In this document: positions 1 to 8,044 of the stretch, piece after piece | Layout: every line of letters starts with the position of its first letter | How positions within the stretch are numbered: position 1 is the first letter of the stretch | Assembly: GCA_934140155.1 (NCBI GenBank) | Contig: CAKPBC010000004.1 | Location: 141,476 to 205,475 of the forward strand | Length of the DNA: 64,000 nt | Direction of reading: 5' to 3' | Origin: an uncultured Bacilli bacterium | Lineage (GTDB): Bacteria; Bacillota_I; Bacilli_A; RFN20; CAG-826 | The notes under the pieces: model-generated | Databases searched by the model: none | What the model was told of the DNA's origin: nothing | What the model saw: the letters and a program-made list of their open reading frames with translations, nothing else | Translations under genes and position numbers: made by a program

Positions 1-1393
1 TTGTTACTTGCTCTTTTTTTATAAAAACAAAATAAATTACACTTATTCCCATAATTAAAAAGCTAACTAGCCAAGCACTTGGCGTAGCAAAACAAATTCC
101 TAAATAGGCTTTGTGACTAATTGGGTTACTAGCATCAATTAAACTAGGTAAAAATAAGCATATAGAAATTCTTGCTAATAATTCACCTATTCCGCTAATA
201 AGAGGAATAAGTGGCTTTTTAATTCCTAATAAAGTGGATCTAAATGAGGTTAAGCAGCCTTGCAAAATTAGGCATGGTATCAATACTTTTAAATAAGTTG
301 TAGCAAAATACATTACTTCTTCATTTACATCTTCTTTTGGTAAGAAAATATAAGGTGTATATTTATAAATGCTAAGTCCAACAATACCAACAATTAAATA
401 AGCAATTAATACAATTGTTAATGATGTCTTTATTCCATGCTTAATTCTAGTTTTGTTATTTGCCCCATAATTTTGAGACATAAAAGCTAAAGTTGTTGTT
501 GAAAGTGAAGAAAATGGAATTGTTAAATATGTTTCAATTGGCGCATAACAACTTACTGCTTTAGTAGCAAAGCGTCCAAAGCCATTTATTGTTCTACTTT
601 GTATAAAACTTCCAATAAATAAGATTGACCATTGAAATCCTAATGGTAATCCCATTTTCAACAAGTCTTTAATAATATTTGTTTCTAGTTTTATCTCTTT
701 AAGACCAAATTTAACAAAAGAGTATTTTTTAAAAATATAAATAAAAGAAATTATAACATTAACTACATTTGATAATGCTGTTGCAATTGCCACACCTCGA
801 GTATTTAATTTAATTACTCCAGTCAATAAGAACGCAAAAGCAATATTACTTATTGTTGTAATAATGGATATAAATAAAGGAAAAACTGAATCACCCATGC
901 CACGTAAAAAATTTGATAAATAATTGCTTAGTAACATAAAAATAAATGATAGTAAAATGATTTGATAGTATTGTTCAGCCATATCAACATATATAGCATC
1001 TACTTTTAGAAATGCAATTAAATCTTTATAAAATATTAGTCCAATAATAGTAATAATAATTCCTATTAAAAAGACCAAAAATAATGCATTAATAAATATC
1101 TTTTTGATGGCATTTTCATTATGTTCTCCTCTTTTATTAGCGGAAATTACTGAAAAGCCATTACTACATCCATATGCAAAATTAAATAAAATAACTGATA
1201 TACTTCCTGTCGCACTAATGGAAGTAACAGCATTGCCACCCACTGTGACTTTAAGAACTAAAGAATTGATAAGCGAAAAAGCGTTAGATAATAGTAAAGA
1301 TAAAAACACTGGTAAAGCAAATGCAAGCATTACTTTATAAGGTCTATTCTTTGTTAAATCTATTGGTTGAAATATTTTCTTAAAAACGTTCAT
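1..1393 (-). CDS. MATE family multidrug/Na+ antiporter (C-terminus off the window)
   Basis: Reading the minus strand from ATG at 1393 gives an open frame to base 1 with no stop, about 464 codons. The N-terminus runs MNVFKKIFQPIDL and continues into repeated hydrophobic helices, with the PVFLSLLLSNAFSLINSLV-type first helix expected for MATE exporters. The family length is about 450 residues, so only a few C-terminal residues should be missing. The start is supported by GAGGTGG six bases upstream. MATE proteins export cationic drugs or metabolites in exchange for Na+ or H+ at the membrane. A second, unrelated-looking MATE gene lies at 42143. The substrate cannot be told from sequence. Confidence 0.85.
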   Translation of the reverse strand, partial: MNVFKKIFQPIDLTKNRPYKVMLAFALPVFLSLLLSNAFSLINSLVLKVTVGGNAVTSISATGSISVILFNFAYGCSNGFSVISANKRGEHNENAIKKIFINALFLVFLIGIIITIIGLIFYKDLIAFLKVDAIYVDMAEQYYQIILLSFIFMLLSNYLSNFLRGMGDSVFPLFISIITTISNIAFAFLLTGVIKLNTRGVAIATALSNVVNVIISFIYIFKKYSFVKFGLKEIKLETNIIKDLLKMGLPLGFQWSILFIGSFIQSRTINGFGRFATKAVSCYAPIETYLTIPFSSLSTTTLAFMSQNYGANNKTRIKHGIKTSLTIVLIAYLIVGIVGLSIYKYTPYIFLPKEDVNEEVMYFATTYLKVLIPCLILQGCLTSFRSTLLGIKKPLIPLISGIGELLARISICLFLPSLIDASNPISHKAYLGICFATPSAWLVSFLIMGISVIYFVFIKKEQVT

Positions 1394-1586
1394 AATTCCA
1401 CCTCATCGGATGAATTATAAAACAAGAAAAATTTAATTCAATGTTGATTTATCTTATTTGATATTACTTTTGCATTAATGGCAATTTTAGGAGTTATTAC
1501 ATTGACTTATTCAACTAACAAATTCACATAAATTCATATAATTTTACATAAACTATTGTAATTTGCTAATTCATAGCATAAACTAA

Positions 1587-1667
1587 TAGTGTCGGTAACG
1601 AAAAAGGTCAGTGGCTGTCACCACTGGCCTTATTAGTTGAAGAGAATATTTACTAGTGTCGGTAACG
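1587..1667. repeat. Pair of 14-bp direct repeats flanking the terminator
   Basis: TAGTGTCGGTAACG occurs exactly at 1587-1600 and again at 1654-1667, one copy on each side of the hairpin at 1601-1632. An RNA made rightward from the left copy would be complementary to the right copy in the 3' UTR of the minus-strand peptide mRNA. This is how direct repeats work in known Fst/par loci. A rightward promoter (TTTACA about 18 bases before TAATTC, near 1540-1575) is possible but weak. Confidence 0.65.
1601..1632 (-). terminator. Hairpin terminator, possibly bidirectional
   Basis: An 11-bp stem (AAGGTCAGTGG / CCACTGGCCTT, one G-T pair) with a 6-base loop. On the minus strand it ends in TTTTT, so it would stop the small peptide transcript. 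It lies between two 14-bp direct repeats, the layout of the shared terminator in Fst-type toxin-antitoxin loci. Confidence 0.7.
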
Positions 1668-1674
1668 TTAGTTA

Positions 1675-1749
1675 CTATTTTTTATGCTTTTTTCCGTCTG
1701 TGACTAAGACAAGAATTATTACTAGAGCTATGAAAAGTAAGTATTCCAT
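1675..1749 (-). CDS. 24-residue hydrophobic peptide, type I toxin-like
   Basis: The minus strand reads MEYLLFIALVIILVLVTDGK plus a short Lys/His tail (KHKK): one membrane helix followed by a positively charged end. This is the shape of Fst/TxpA/BsrG-type toxins that insert into the membrane. No strong ribosome site lies directly before the ATG. It starts 14 bases after the stop of a small leader frame with good ribosome sites, which suggests translational coupling. The 3' side carries a terminator and paired direct repeats. It does not match the Fst consensus closely, so the family assignment is inference. A small membrane protein with no toxin role is the main alternative. Confidence 0.55.
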   Translation of the reverse strand: MEYLLFIALVIILVLVTDGKKHKK

Positions 1750-1763
1750 GCTCAGATATATAA

Positions 1764-1814
1764 CTAAGTACCAACATTATTAAGTAAATACTCCTCCTTA
1801 ATAATGATAAACAC
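1764..1814 (-). CDS. 16-residue leader reading frame upstream of the hydrophobic peptide
   Basis: A GTG start at 1814 follows TTAGGAGG with 7-base spacing, giving the frame VFIIIKEEYLLNNVGT and stop. A second purine-rich site (AAGGAGGAG) lies inside it. The frame stops just before the toxin-like ATG, so ribosomes finishing here could start the next frame. Leader frames of this kind control several type I toxins. Whether this one is translated is not known. Confidence 0.4.
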   Translation of the reverse strand: MFIIIKEEYLLNNVGT

Positions 1815-1843
1815 AGTTTATCCTCCTAACCGGCAGTCTTTTT

Positions 1844-1882
1844 CACCTGCTCATTAATAATATAGTGAGCGGTGTTTTATTT
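1844..1882 (+). terminator. Hairpin with T-rich tail on the plus strand, or 5' UTR stem on the minus strand
   Basis: CACC(T)GCTCA pairs with TGAGCGGTG, one bulged T, followed by TTTTATTTT on the plus strand. No plus-strand gene lies before it. It may end a short plus-strand RNA antisense to the peptide leader, or form a 5' stem in the peptide mRNA. Confidence 0.45.
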
Positions 1883-1959
1883 TCCGAAAAAAACTTAAAA
1901 TATTTTAATTTAATAGTGACCAACATTAACTTTTGGTTTAAAATAATGTAGGTGATTTT

Positions 1960-2541
1960 ATGGAACAAGTTTCAAAAACAGGATGGATTGAAGTTATATG
2001 CGGACCAATGTTTGCGGGTAAATCTGAAGAATTAATTCGTCGTATTAAAAGATTAGAATACGCAAAAAAAGACACACTAGTCTTTAAACCAAAAATTGAT
2101 AATCGATATTCGGAAGATGAAATAGTATCACATTCTAAACGTCATACTAAATCAATTAATATTGAACATTCTAGTGATGTGTATAAACATTTAGCAAAAG
2201 CTAAACACGTAGACGCTATTGTGATTGATGAAGTGCAATTTCTTGATGATGGTATCGTTGATGTATGTGATGATTTAGCTAATAAAGGAATTCGCGTTAT
2301 TGTTGGCGGATTAGATACTGACTTTAAAGGTGATCCTTTTAAAAATGTTGCTAATTTACTTGCAAAAGCTGAATATATTACTAAATTAACCGCAATTTGC
2401 GTTAAGTGTGGTGCACCTGCAACAAAAACGCAAAGAATTGTTAATGGTGAACCAGCCAAAAAAGATGATCCAATCATTATCGTTGGCGCTAGCGAATGCT
2501 ATGAGCCTAGATGTAGACACTGCCATGAACTAAAAGAATAG
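1960..2541 (+). CDS. tdk: Thymidine kinase
   Basis: Phosphorylates thymidine with ATP in the pyrimidine salvage pathway. The 193-residue length is usual for the bacterial/type II family. The P-loop GPMFAGKSEELIRRIKRLEY is near residue 15, a DEVQF Walker B-like motif near residue 90, and two CxxC-type zinc pairs (CVKC and CYEP..CRHC) are in the C-terminal half. The ATG follows TAGGTGA with good spacing. It is transcribed alone and ends in a terminator shared with the convergent LysM gene. Confidence 0.95.
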   Translation: MEQVSKTGWIEVICGPMFAGKSEELIRRIKRLEYAKKDTLVFKPKIDNRYSEDEIVSHSKRHTKSINIEHSSDVYKHLAKAKHVDAIVIDEVQFLDDGIVDVCDDLANKGIRVIVGGLDTDFKGDPFKNVANLLAKAEYITKLTAICVKCGAPATKTQRIVNGEPAKKDDPIIIVGASECYEPRCRHCHELKE

Positions 2542-2575
2542 TTGAGTCCAAAAAAGGATTCAACTATTTCTTTTT
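2537..2575. terminator. Shared terminator between tdk and the LysM hydrolase
   Basis: A 13-bp stem (AATAGTTGAGTCC / GGATTCAACTATT, one G-T pair) with an A6 loop and a TCTTTTT tail on the plus strand. It overlaps the tdk stop codon and the last codons of the opposite gene. Confidence 0.8.
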
Positions 2576-3847
2576 AACTATATATAAATTTGTAATAATC
2601 TCAAATATTGGTGCGTAATATTTATTTAAACTCCAAACACTTATGCCACCTAAATCATATTGTTCAACTAGTTTTGCTTCTGCTTGAATACTTCTTGCAT
2701 CAGTAAAATATACAATATGCTTTACACCATCGCTCGTATAGGTAAAGTATGGACTTTGTTGATATTCATCATATTGGATTATTGCATGATATTTTTTAGC
2801 TAGTTCTGGCATTGAACGATTATCTACGGATTTAGCTTTTGATTTTCCTTGTTCATAAGGAAGAGTAAAATCATAACCATAGTTTGGATATCCTAATAAA
2901 ATCTTACTTTTATCAATTACGCGTGTGGCATACTCCACAACTTTTTTTACTTCAGGAAGTGGCGCAACCGCCATTGGTGGTCCATAGGTATATCCCCATT
3001 CATAAGCCATTAAAATAACATAATCAGCAAGTTTACCAATTTTTTGATAATCATGTGCTTCATATAAAATTCCTTTTTGACTCGAAGAATATTTAGGTGC
3101 TAAAGCAACAAGAAGCGAAAAATCTCCTGCTTGTTTTATTGATTCACGTAATTTAGAAATAAAATCAATAAAACCGGCCATGTTTCTAGGATAAATATAC
3201 TCAAAATCAACAATAACTCCAGAATATCTTGTATCACGAACTTTAACTGTTAAATCTTCAATAAGATTTTTTTGCATATCTTCATCTTTAAAAAGTTTAT
3301 CAGCATAATCGGAAGAAAATGAACCTTTTTCATTTTGATTTGTAATTGTCAAAAGTGGCATTGTCTCATAGTATTTTGATAATTCGACTAAACGTTTATC
3401 ATTTAAATCAATCAAATGACCATTTTCATCATAACGATAAGCAAATATTGATAAATATGTTAAATCCGTTAATGCATTTGCAACTTCTTCACTGCTACTA
3501 GTAGAATAAGCAAAACCATTTAAAGTAATGTTTTTTCTTGCTTCTTCATTAGGCTCAACATTTATTCTTTGACCAACATAAAGACGATAAGGTGGTTGTA
3601 ATGTTGGGTTAAGATCTAATATTTCTAATAAAGGCATATTATTCTCTCTAGCTATTTTTGATAATGTATCACCTGGTTTTACAATATAAACACTATTAAA
3701 ATCTGTTTCAATAATTAATGCTTGACCAACAACTAAACTATTAACATTTTTAATATCATTAATTTCAATCAATTCATCTAAATCGACATTAAATTTTCTT
3801 GCAATACTTGTTAGCGTGTCACCTGGTTTAGTAACATAAATCTGCAT
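2564..3847 (-). CDS. LysM-GH18 peptidoglycan glycosidase (YaaH/SleL-like)
   Basis: Two LysM repeats (about residues 1-45 and 52-97, each with a KPGDTL...IAR core) are followed by a glycoside hydrolase family 18 barrel. The barrel strand GVIVDFEYIYP holds the catalytic acid Glu of the DxE motif. This architecture is that of spore cortex-lytic or germination enzymes such as YaaH and SleL, which cut N-acetylglucosaminyl bonds in peptidoglycan. I chose ATG at 3847 because GGGTG sits six bases upstream. A GTG three codons earlier is also possible. There is no signal peptide, as for YaaH/SleL. The gene argues that this lineage makes or meets peptidoglycan. Confidence 0.85.
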   Translation of the reverse strand: MQIYVTKPGDTLTSIARKFNVDLDELIEINDIKNVNSLVVGQALIIETDFNSVYIVKPGDTLSKIARENNMPLLEILDLNPTLQPPYRLYVGQRINVEPNEEARKNITLNGFAYSTSSSEEVANALTDLTYLSIFAYRYDENGHLIDLNDKRLVELSKYYETMPLLTITNQNEKGSFSSDYADKLFKDEDMQKNLIEDLTVKVRDTRYSGVIVDFEYIYPRNMAGFIDFISKLRESIKQAGDFSLLVALAPKYSSSQKGILYEAHDYQKIGKLADYVILMAYEWGYTYGPPMAVAPLPEVKKVVEYATRVIDKSKILLGYPNYGYDFTLPYEQGKSKAKSVDNRSMPELAKKYHAIIQYDEYQQSPYFTYTSDGVKHIVYFTDARSIQAEAKLVEQYDLGGISVWSLNKYYAPIFEIITNLYIVKKK

Positions 3848-3950
3848 AATTATCACCCATAATTAAACTATGCATTTGCCTATTTTTTTGTGCATGTTTT
3901 ATGTTTCTTTTATAAATTAATTATAAACAGCTATTCTTATTTATTTTGAT

Positions 3951-3994
3951 ATTAAAAAATAAAACGAACTCTACTAATTATAGTAAAAGTTCGC
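3951..3994 (-). terminator. Terminator of the carbohydrate operon
   Basis: On the minus strand CGAACT..TAGTA-type arms form a long hairpin followed by TTTTATTTTTT. It lies about 30 bases after the stop of the esterase gene, the last gene of the operon. Confidence 0.8.
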
Positions 3995-4024
3995 ATTATT
4001 TAATATTTAATTTTATCTTTCTTT

Positions 4025-4978
4025 TTAATGCAACACATCAAAAGATAACATAGCATTAGCAAATAATTTTCCTAATTCTACCATTGCTAATGAATCATAA
4101 TGACAATAATCAATACTATTAGTGGGTTCTTTATCGTATGAGAGATTATTTTGAATTGTATCGATATAGTAATTATTTTGCGCATCCAAAAGAGCATTTT
4201 CTTTCTTTCCATTATTAATTATCGAATAATTAGCCCAATAAGGAGAAATGCCACCTGAAATAAATTTAATTTTATTATCTCCTTCTTCCATATAATAATT
4301 AAATTCTTCTCTTAAATCATTTATAAAATTCAATTCATTATTTTTATATTGATTTGCATAGTAACCACCATCCGATTCTCCTTGCATCCAACAAATTCCT
4401 TTAATAAATGGATAATAGTTTTGATCTTCTAATTCTTTTAGACATTGATGTATATACTCTACCATACCACTATAAAGTACACCTACAGGCATAGTTTCTG
4501 TTGCACTACTAGGTGATAACCAATCGCGTTGAAGAGTGGTCCCACCACTAGCATATTTAATAATAAATAAATCTCGTTCAAAATTTTTAGTTTCAAAAAT
4601 TTCATTCATACCAACTTCTGGTCCAAATCTTTCAAAATCATATCCCATTCCCAAACGAATTGATGAAAAAGTTTTTGATTCATTAAGATGAGCATTATCC
4701 ATAGCATTACAGCGAAATTTAATCTTAGTTTTTGAACTATGTGCTTCAAAATATTTATCAAATAAAGCTTGATTTTTTTCCATAAGCATACGATTCCAAG
4801 TATTTCCTTCAGCATTAGATTGGCCACACAAAATAATTACATTAGCCTCTTTCATGACTGGTTCAATGCTCGTTGTTGGATTTTTATTTGATGTTGAAGC
4901 TGAGGTATTAGAACATCCACATATCATAAACATTATTAAGCTTAATGGAAATAATGTATTTTTTCTTGTTATTTTCAT
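4025..4978 (-). CDS. Lipoprotein carbohydrate esterase, SGNH/SASA (CE6-like)
   Basis: A 317-residue protein with a lipobox (ICGC, Cys22), so it should be anchored outside the cell. The SGNH blocks are clear: GQSNAEGN with the nucleophile Ser, GGTTL, WMQGESDGG, and a C-terminal CHYDSLA region holding the Asp/His. This is the sialate O-acetylesterase/acetylxylan esterase (DUF303, CE6) fold, which removes acetyl groups from glycans. It is the last gene of the operon, 12 bases after a GH43 gene. Deacetylation of arabinoxylan or pectin side chains would fit the neighbours. The substrate is inferred. Confidence 0.8.
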   Translation of the reverse strand: MKITRKNTLFPLSLIMFMICGCSNTSASTSNKNPTTSIEPVMKEANVIILCGQSNAEGNTWNRMLMEKNQALFDKYFEAHSSKTKIKFRCNAMDNAHLNESKTFSSIRLGMGYDFERFGPEVGMNEIFETKNFERDLFIIKYASGGTTLQRDWLSPSSATETMPVGVLYSGMVEYIHQCLKELEDQNYYPFIKGICWMQGESDGGYYANQYKNNELNFINDLREEFNYYMEEGDNKIKFISGGISPYWANYSIINNGKKENALLDAQNNYYIDTIQNNLSYDKEPTNSIDYCHYDSLAMVELGKLFANAMLSFDVLH

Positions 4979-4990
4979 TGTTTTTCTCCT

Positions 4991-5833
4991 TTAATTTTGG
5001 CTATTTTCCATTTTGGAATGATAAGGATAAAGTACTAATCGCTCATTCCCATCAAAAGTATTTGGTGCATGAAATGTAATAATCTTTTGACCATCTTTTT
5101 CAAACACCATTGCATGTCCACCATCATCACTATAAATTGGTTGGTCTTCTTGAATCCATGGTCCTTTAATAGACTTACTTCGACACACCCCGATAGCGTA
5201 ACCAGTTTTTGAATAACTCGACCAAATCATTTCTAAACAATCTTTTTGTTTGATAATAAATGGCCCGTCTGTCACATAATTATTTTTACCCTGAAAAGCT
5301 ATTGGCCATTTAGCATCTTTTGCGGAAAACAACACTTTTGGTTCACCTACTGAATGCGTTAAATCATCAGATAATTGCATTAGACAAATTGTACCATTAC
5401 CGATTTGTAACCATTCATGGCAAAAAATTAAATAAGGAATTCCATCCTCTATCCAAAGCGTGCCATCTAAACATTCCCAATTTTGTGGCGTGATTGCGTG
5501 ATTAGATAAACAAACAAAATTACCATCAGGATTATCAGAAATAAAAATTTGTGTTCCACGACAGCAATTATCCGATTTGCAAGAAGCAAACAAATAATAC
5601 TTATTTTTGTATTTGTGCATTTCTGGTGCCCAAAAATCTTTATTACCCCAAAAATGAGAATTTCCTTTAAATATAGTAATTGGTTCTGAAAATTCTTCTA
5701 AATTTTTTGATTTATACACAACAAATGATGGATATAAATCTTCTTTTTTTTGATAAGATGAATATAAATAATAAATTCCATCTTCAAAATAAATATACGG
5801 ATCCCGAATATAAAGATTTTCTTTTTTTATCAT
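4991..5833 (-). CDS. Cytoplasmic GH43-family glycosidase
   Basis: A 280-residue five-bladed propeller enzyme. The first catalytic Asp is in RDPYIYFEDGIYYLYSS near residue 10, the second in the LDGTLWIEDG region, with the DGPFI strand and a GGHA histidine later. Family 43 enzymes are mostly beta-xylosidases, alpha-L-arabinofuranosidases and arabinanases. There is no signal peptide, in contrast with the two GH43 lipoproteins upstream. It probably finishes oligosaccharides after import. The start is set by GAGGGTG six bases before ATG. The gene begins 15 bases after the GH36 stop. Confidence 0.8.
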   Translation of the reverse strand: MIKKENLYIRDPYIYFEDGIYYLYSSYQKKEDLYPSFVVYKSKNLEEFSEPITIFKGNSHFWGNKDFWAPEMHKYKNKYYLFASCKSDNCCRGTQIFISDNPDGNFVCLSNHAITPQNWECLDGTLWIEDGIPYLIFCHEWLQIGNGTICLMQLSDDLTHSVGEPKVLFSAKDAKWPIAFQGKNNYVTDGPFIIKQKDCLEMIWSSYSKTGYAIGVCRSKSIKGPWIQEDQPIYSDDGGHAMVFEKDGQKIITFHAPNTFDGNERLVLYPYHSKMENSQN

Positions 5834-5848
5834 AAATTCACCCTCTAC

Positions 5849-8044
5849 TCAGTCCTTAACCTTATCAAATGTTATAATAATAGTTTCAAACTCTTCTAAC
5901 CATTTAATAAGATTGATACCTATTAAACGAATTTGTTTGCCAGAATATATTTTCTTATCCCATGAATTTTGATATAAAGAATCATCATCTAGCCCATCAA
6001 ATTTTAAAAATCTAGACAAATTACTTTCTCGTCTTTTATTAAAGAAAATAGCAATAGCTTTTTCTTTGTTTTTTGCCACACATATCATCGACATATGATT
6101 ACTTTCATAAGGAGATTCCATACGATATAAATCACCATTTTGAATACAATCTAAATGATATTTTTTGTAAATTATTGCAGCTTCATTAATTTGTTTGATA
6201 TCTTCTTTAGTTAAATTAAGCGGGTTCATTTCATAACCATATGTTCCAAAAAGTGCAATTGCGCATTTAGCAGAATATGGTAATAATGCTCCTGTAAAAG
6301 CATGTGAACCAATACAAGATAATGGATAAGCATATGTAGAAGCATAATTAATAAATACTCTTTCTACTGCATCATTAGAATCACTTGCTTGAATTTGAGG
6401 GCAATAATAAAGCATTCCCATGTCAAAACGTCCACCACCAGAAGCACAATGTTCAAATAAAATGTTAGGATAACGATTCACCAGCATTTCATAAAGATGG
6501 TATGACCCTTCCATAAAACGATGGTATACTTCTCCTTGATGTTTTACATTTAAAGTTGGTGAATAAACTTCACTTAAGCAACGATTAAAATCAATTTTTA
6601 CGTAATCAATTTTATAGTTATCAAGCAAATTACAAATTTGTGCATAAACATTTTCTATTGCTTCTTTATTTGTCATATCAAGTACAAGTTGATGTCTTCC
6701 TAAAGAAATATTTATTCCCGGTAGTCCTAAAGCATATTCCGGATGTTCTTGATAAAGTTTTGAGTTAAACGAAATCATTTCTGGTTCTAACCAAATTCCA
6801 AATTTAATATTATTGCGATGGCAAGTTTCAATAATTTTATTTAAATCAATTTTTTTAGTATTGACCCACCAATCACCTAAAGATGTTGTGTCATCATTTC
6901 TTTCCCCAAACCAACCATCATCTAACACAAATAATTCAGTATTTAATATTTTAGAATGTTCAATGAAGTCGCAAACTTTTTTGGTGTCAAAATCAAATGT
7001 CGTGCCTTCCCATGAATTAAATAAAATACCTCTTTCAATAAATGTATAAGGCGAACGATTAATATGATTACGTACAAAATCATGTAAAGTTCTAGATAAT
7101 TTTCCGCGTCCATTAGAAGAATAAGAGATAATAACTTCTGGCAAGAATAATTTTTCATTTTCATCTAAACAATAAGAAAAATCTTCATCATTTATCCCTA
7201 ATAAAATACGAGTAGAATTCCATTTATTAACATCAATTTCAAAAACAAAATTACTAGAATACATTAAAGAAATTGCAAATGCTTCTCCCGTGTTTTCATT
7301 TGTATCAGGTCTTTCTAAGAAAAACACCGGATTCTCGTTATGTGAAGTAAATCCATAGTTTGATTGAATTCGTTCTTTCCCATCATGTATTTTTCTTCGA
7401 CAAATATTCTTTTCTTTGCACCAATCACCATAAAAATGCGTTAATGTATAATTATCATCTGGCAAATCAAGTGTCATAGAGTAAGCTCTTATAACATTAA
7501 ATGAGTTTTTCCCTTTGTTTTCAATATAGGCACTTCTAGTAATGACATCTAAATTTTCAAAAATTGTATAAAACACATGAACATAAGCTTCACTTAATTC
7601 ATCTTTTAAAACAATTTCTAATGTCATGCATTCTCCTTCTTTCCCAAACGAAGAAGGAAGTGTTGCAATACCCTGTTTACCATTAATAATTTGGTGCGAC
7701 TGATAAATAAATTTTGTATAATTTGTATTTATATTAGGTTTATTAATAACAATTTGCGCTCCTCTTTTATCAAATCCACCATGAACAGGAAGTTCCATCA
7801 TTGAAAAATCTTCATAATAATTGAAATTTGTCCAAGGAACCATTTTTTCTAAGTTAGTTTTTTTATCTAAATATTGCCAACCCCATTCCCCTCTTGAAGT
7901 AATATTTTTTAAATCTAAATTTTCTATGTATGTACCAAAGTAAAAGTGTTGTAAATAATTAAAGTCATTTACTCCTAAATAGTAAGAAATTCTCTTGTTA
8001 GATAAATGAAAGTATTTTTCTTTCTCATTATAATAAATCAACAT
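5849..8044 (-). CDS. Alpha-galactosidase, GH36
   Basis: A 731-residue protein of the usual length for bacterial GH36 (AgaA/RafA-like). Visible motifs are FVLDDGWFG, GIWLEPEMIS, the nucleophile loop DYVKIDFNR, and HCASGGGRFDMGMLYYCPQ followed by QASDSND, which carries the acid/base Asp. It removes terminal alpha-galactose from oligosaccharides such as raffinose or galactosylated hemicellulose, in the cytoplasm since no signal is present. Its ATG follows GAGGAAGTG and overlaps the end of the ABC ATPase gene by 17 bases, so the two are translated together. Confidence 0.93.
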   Translation of the reverse strand: MLIYYNEKEKYFHLSNKRISYYLGVNDFNYLQHFYFGTYIENLDLKNITSRGEWGWQYLDKKTNLEKMVPWTNFNYYEDFSMMELPVHGGFDKRGAQIVINKPNINTNYTKFIYQSHQIINGKQGIATLPSSFGKEGECMTLEIVLKDELSEAYVHVFYTIFENLDVITRSAYIENKGKNSFNVIRAYSMTLDLPDDNYTLTHFYGDWCKEKNICRRKIHDGKERIQSNYGFTSHNENPVFFLERPDTNENTGEAFAISLMYSSNFVFEIDVNKWNSTRILLGINDEDFSYCLDENEKLFLPEVIISYSSNGRGKLSRTLHDFVRNHINRSPYTFIERGILFNSWEGTTFDFDTKKVCDFIEHSKILNTELFVLDDGWFGERNDDTTSLGDWWVNTKKIDLNKIIETCHRNNIKFGIWLEPEMISFNSKLYQEHPEYALGLPGINISLGRHQLVLDMTNKEAIENVYAQICNLLDNYKIDYVKIDFNRCLSEVYSPTLNVKHQGEVYHRFMEGSYHLYEMLVNRYPNILFEHCASGGGRFDMGMLYYCPQIQASDSNDAVERVFINYASTYAYPLSCIGSHAFTGALLPYSAKCAIALFGTYGYEMNPLNLTKEDIKQINEAAIIYKKYHLDCIQNGDLYRMESPYESNHMSMICVAKNKEKAIAIFFNKRRESNLSRFLKFDGLDDDSLYQNSWDKKIYSGKQIRLIGINLIKWLEEFETIIITFDKVKD

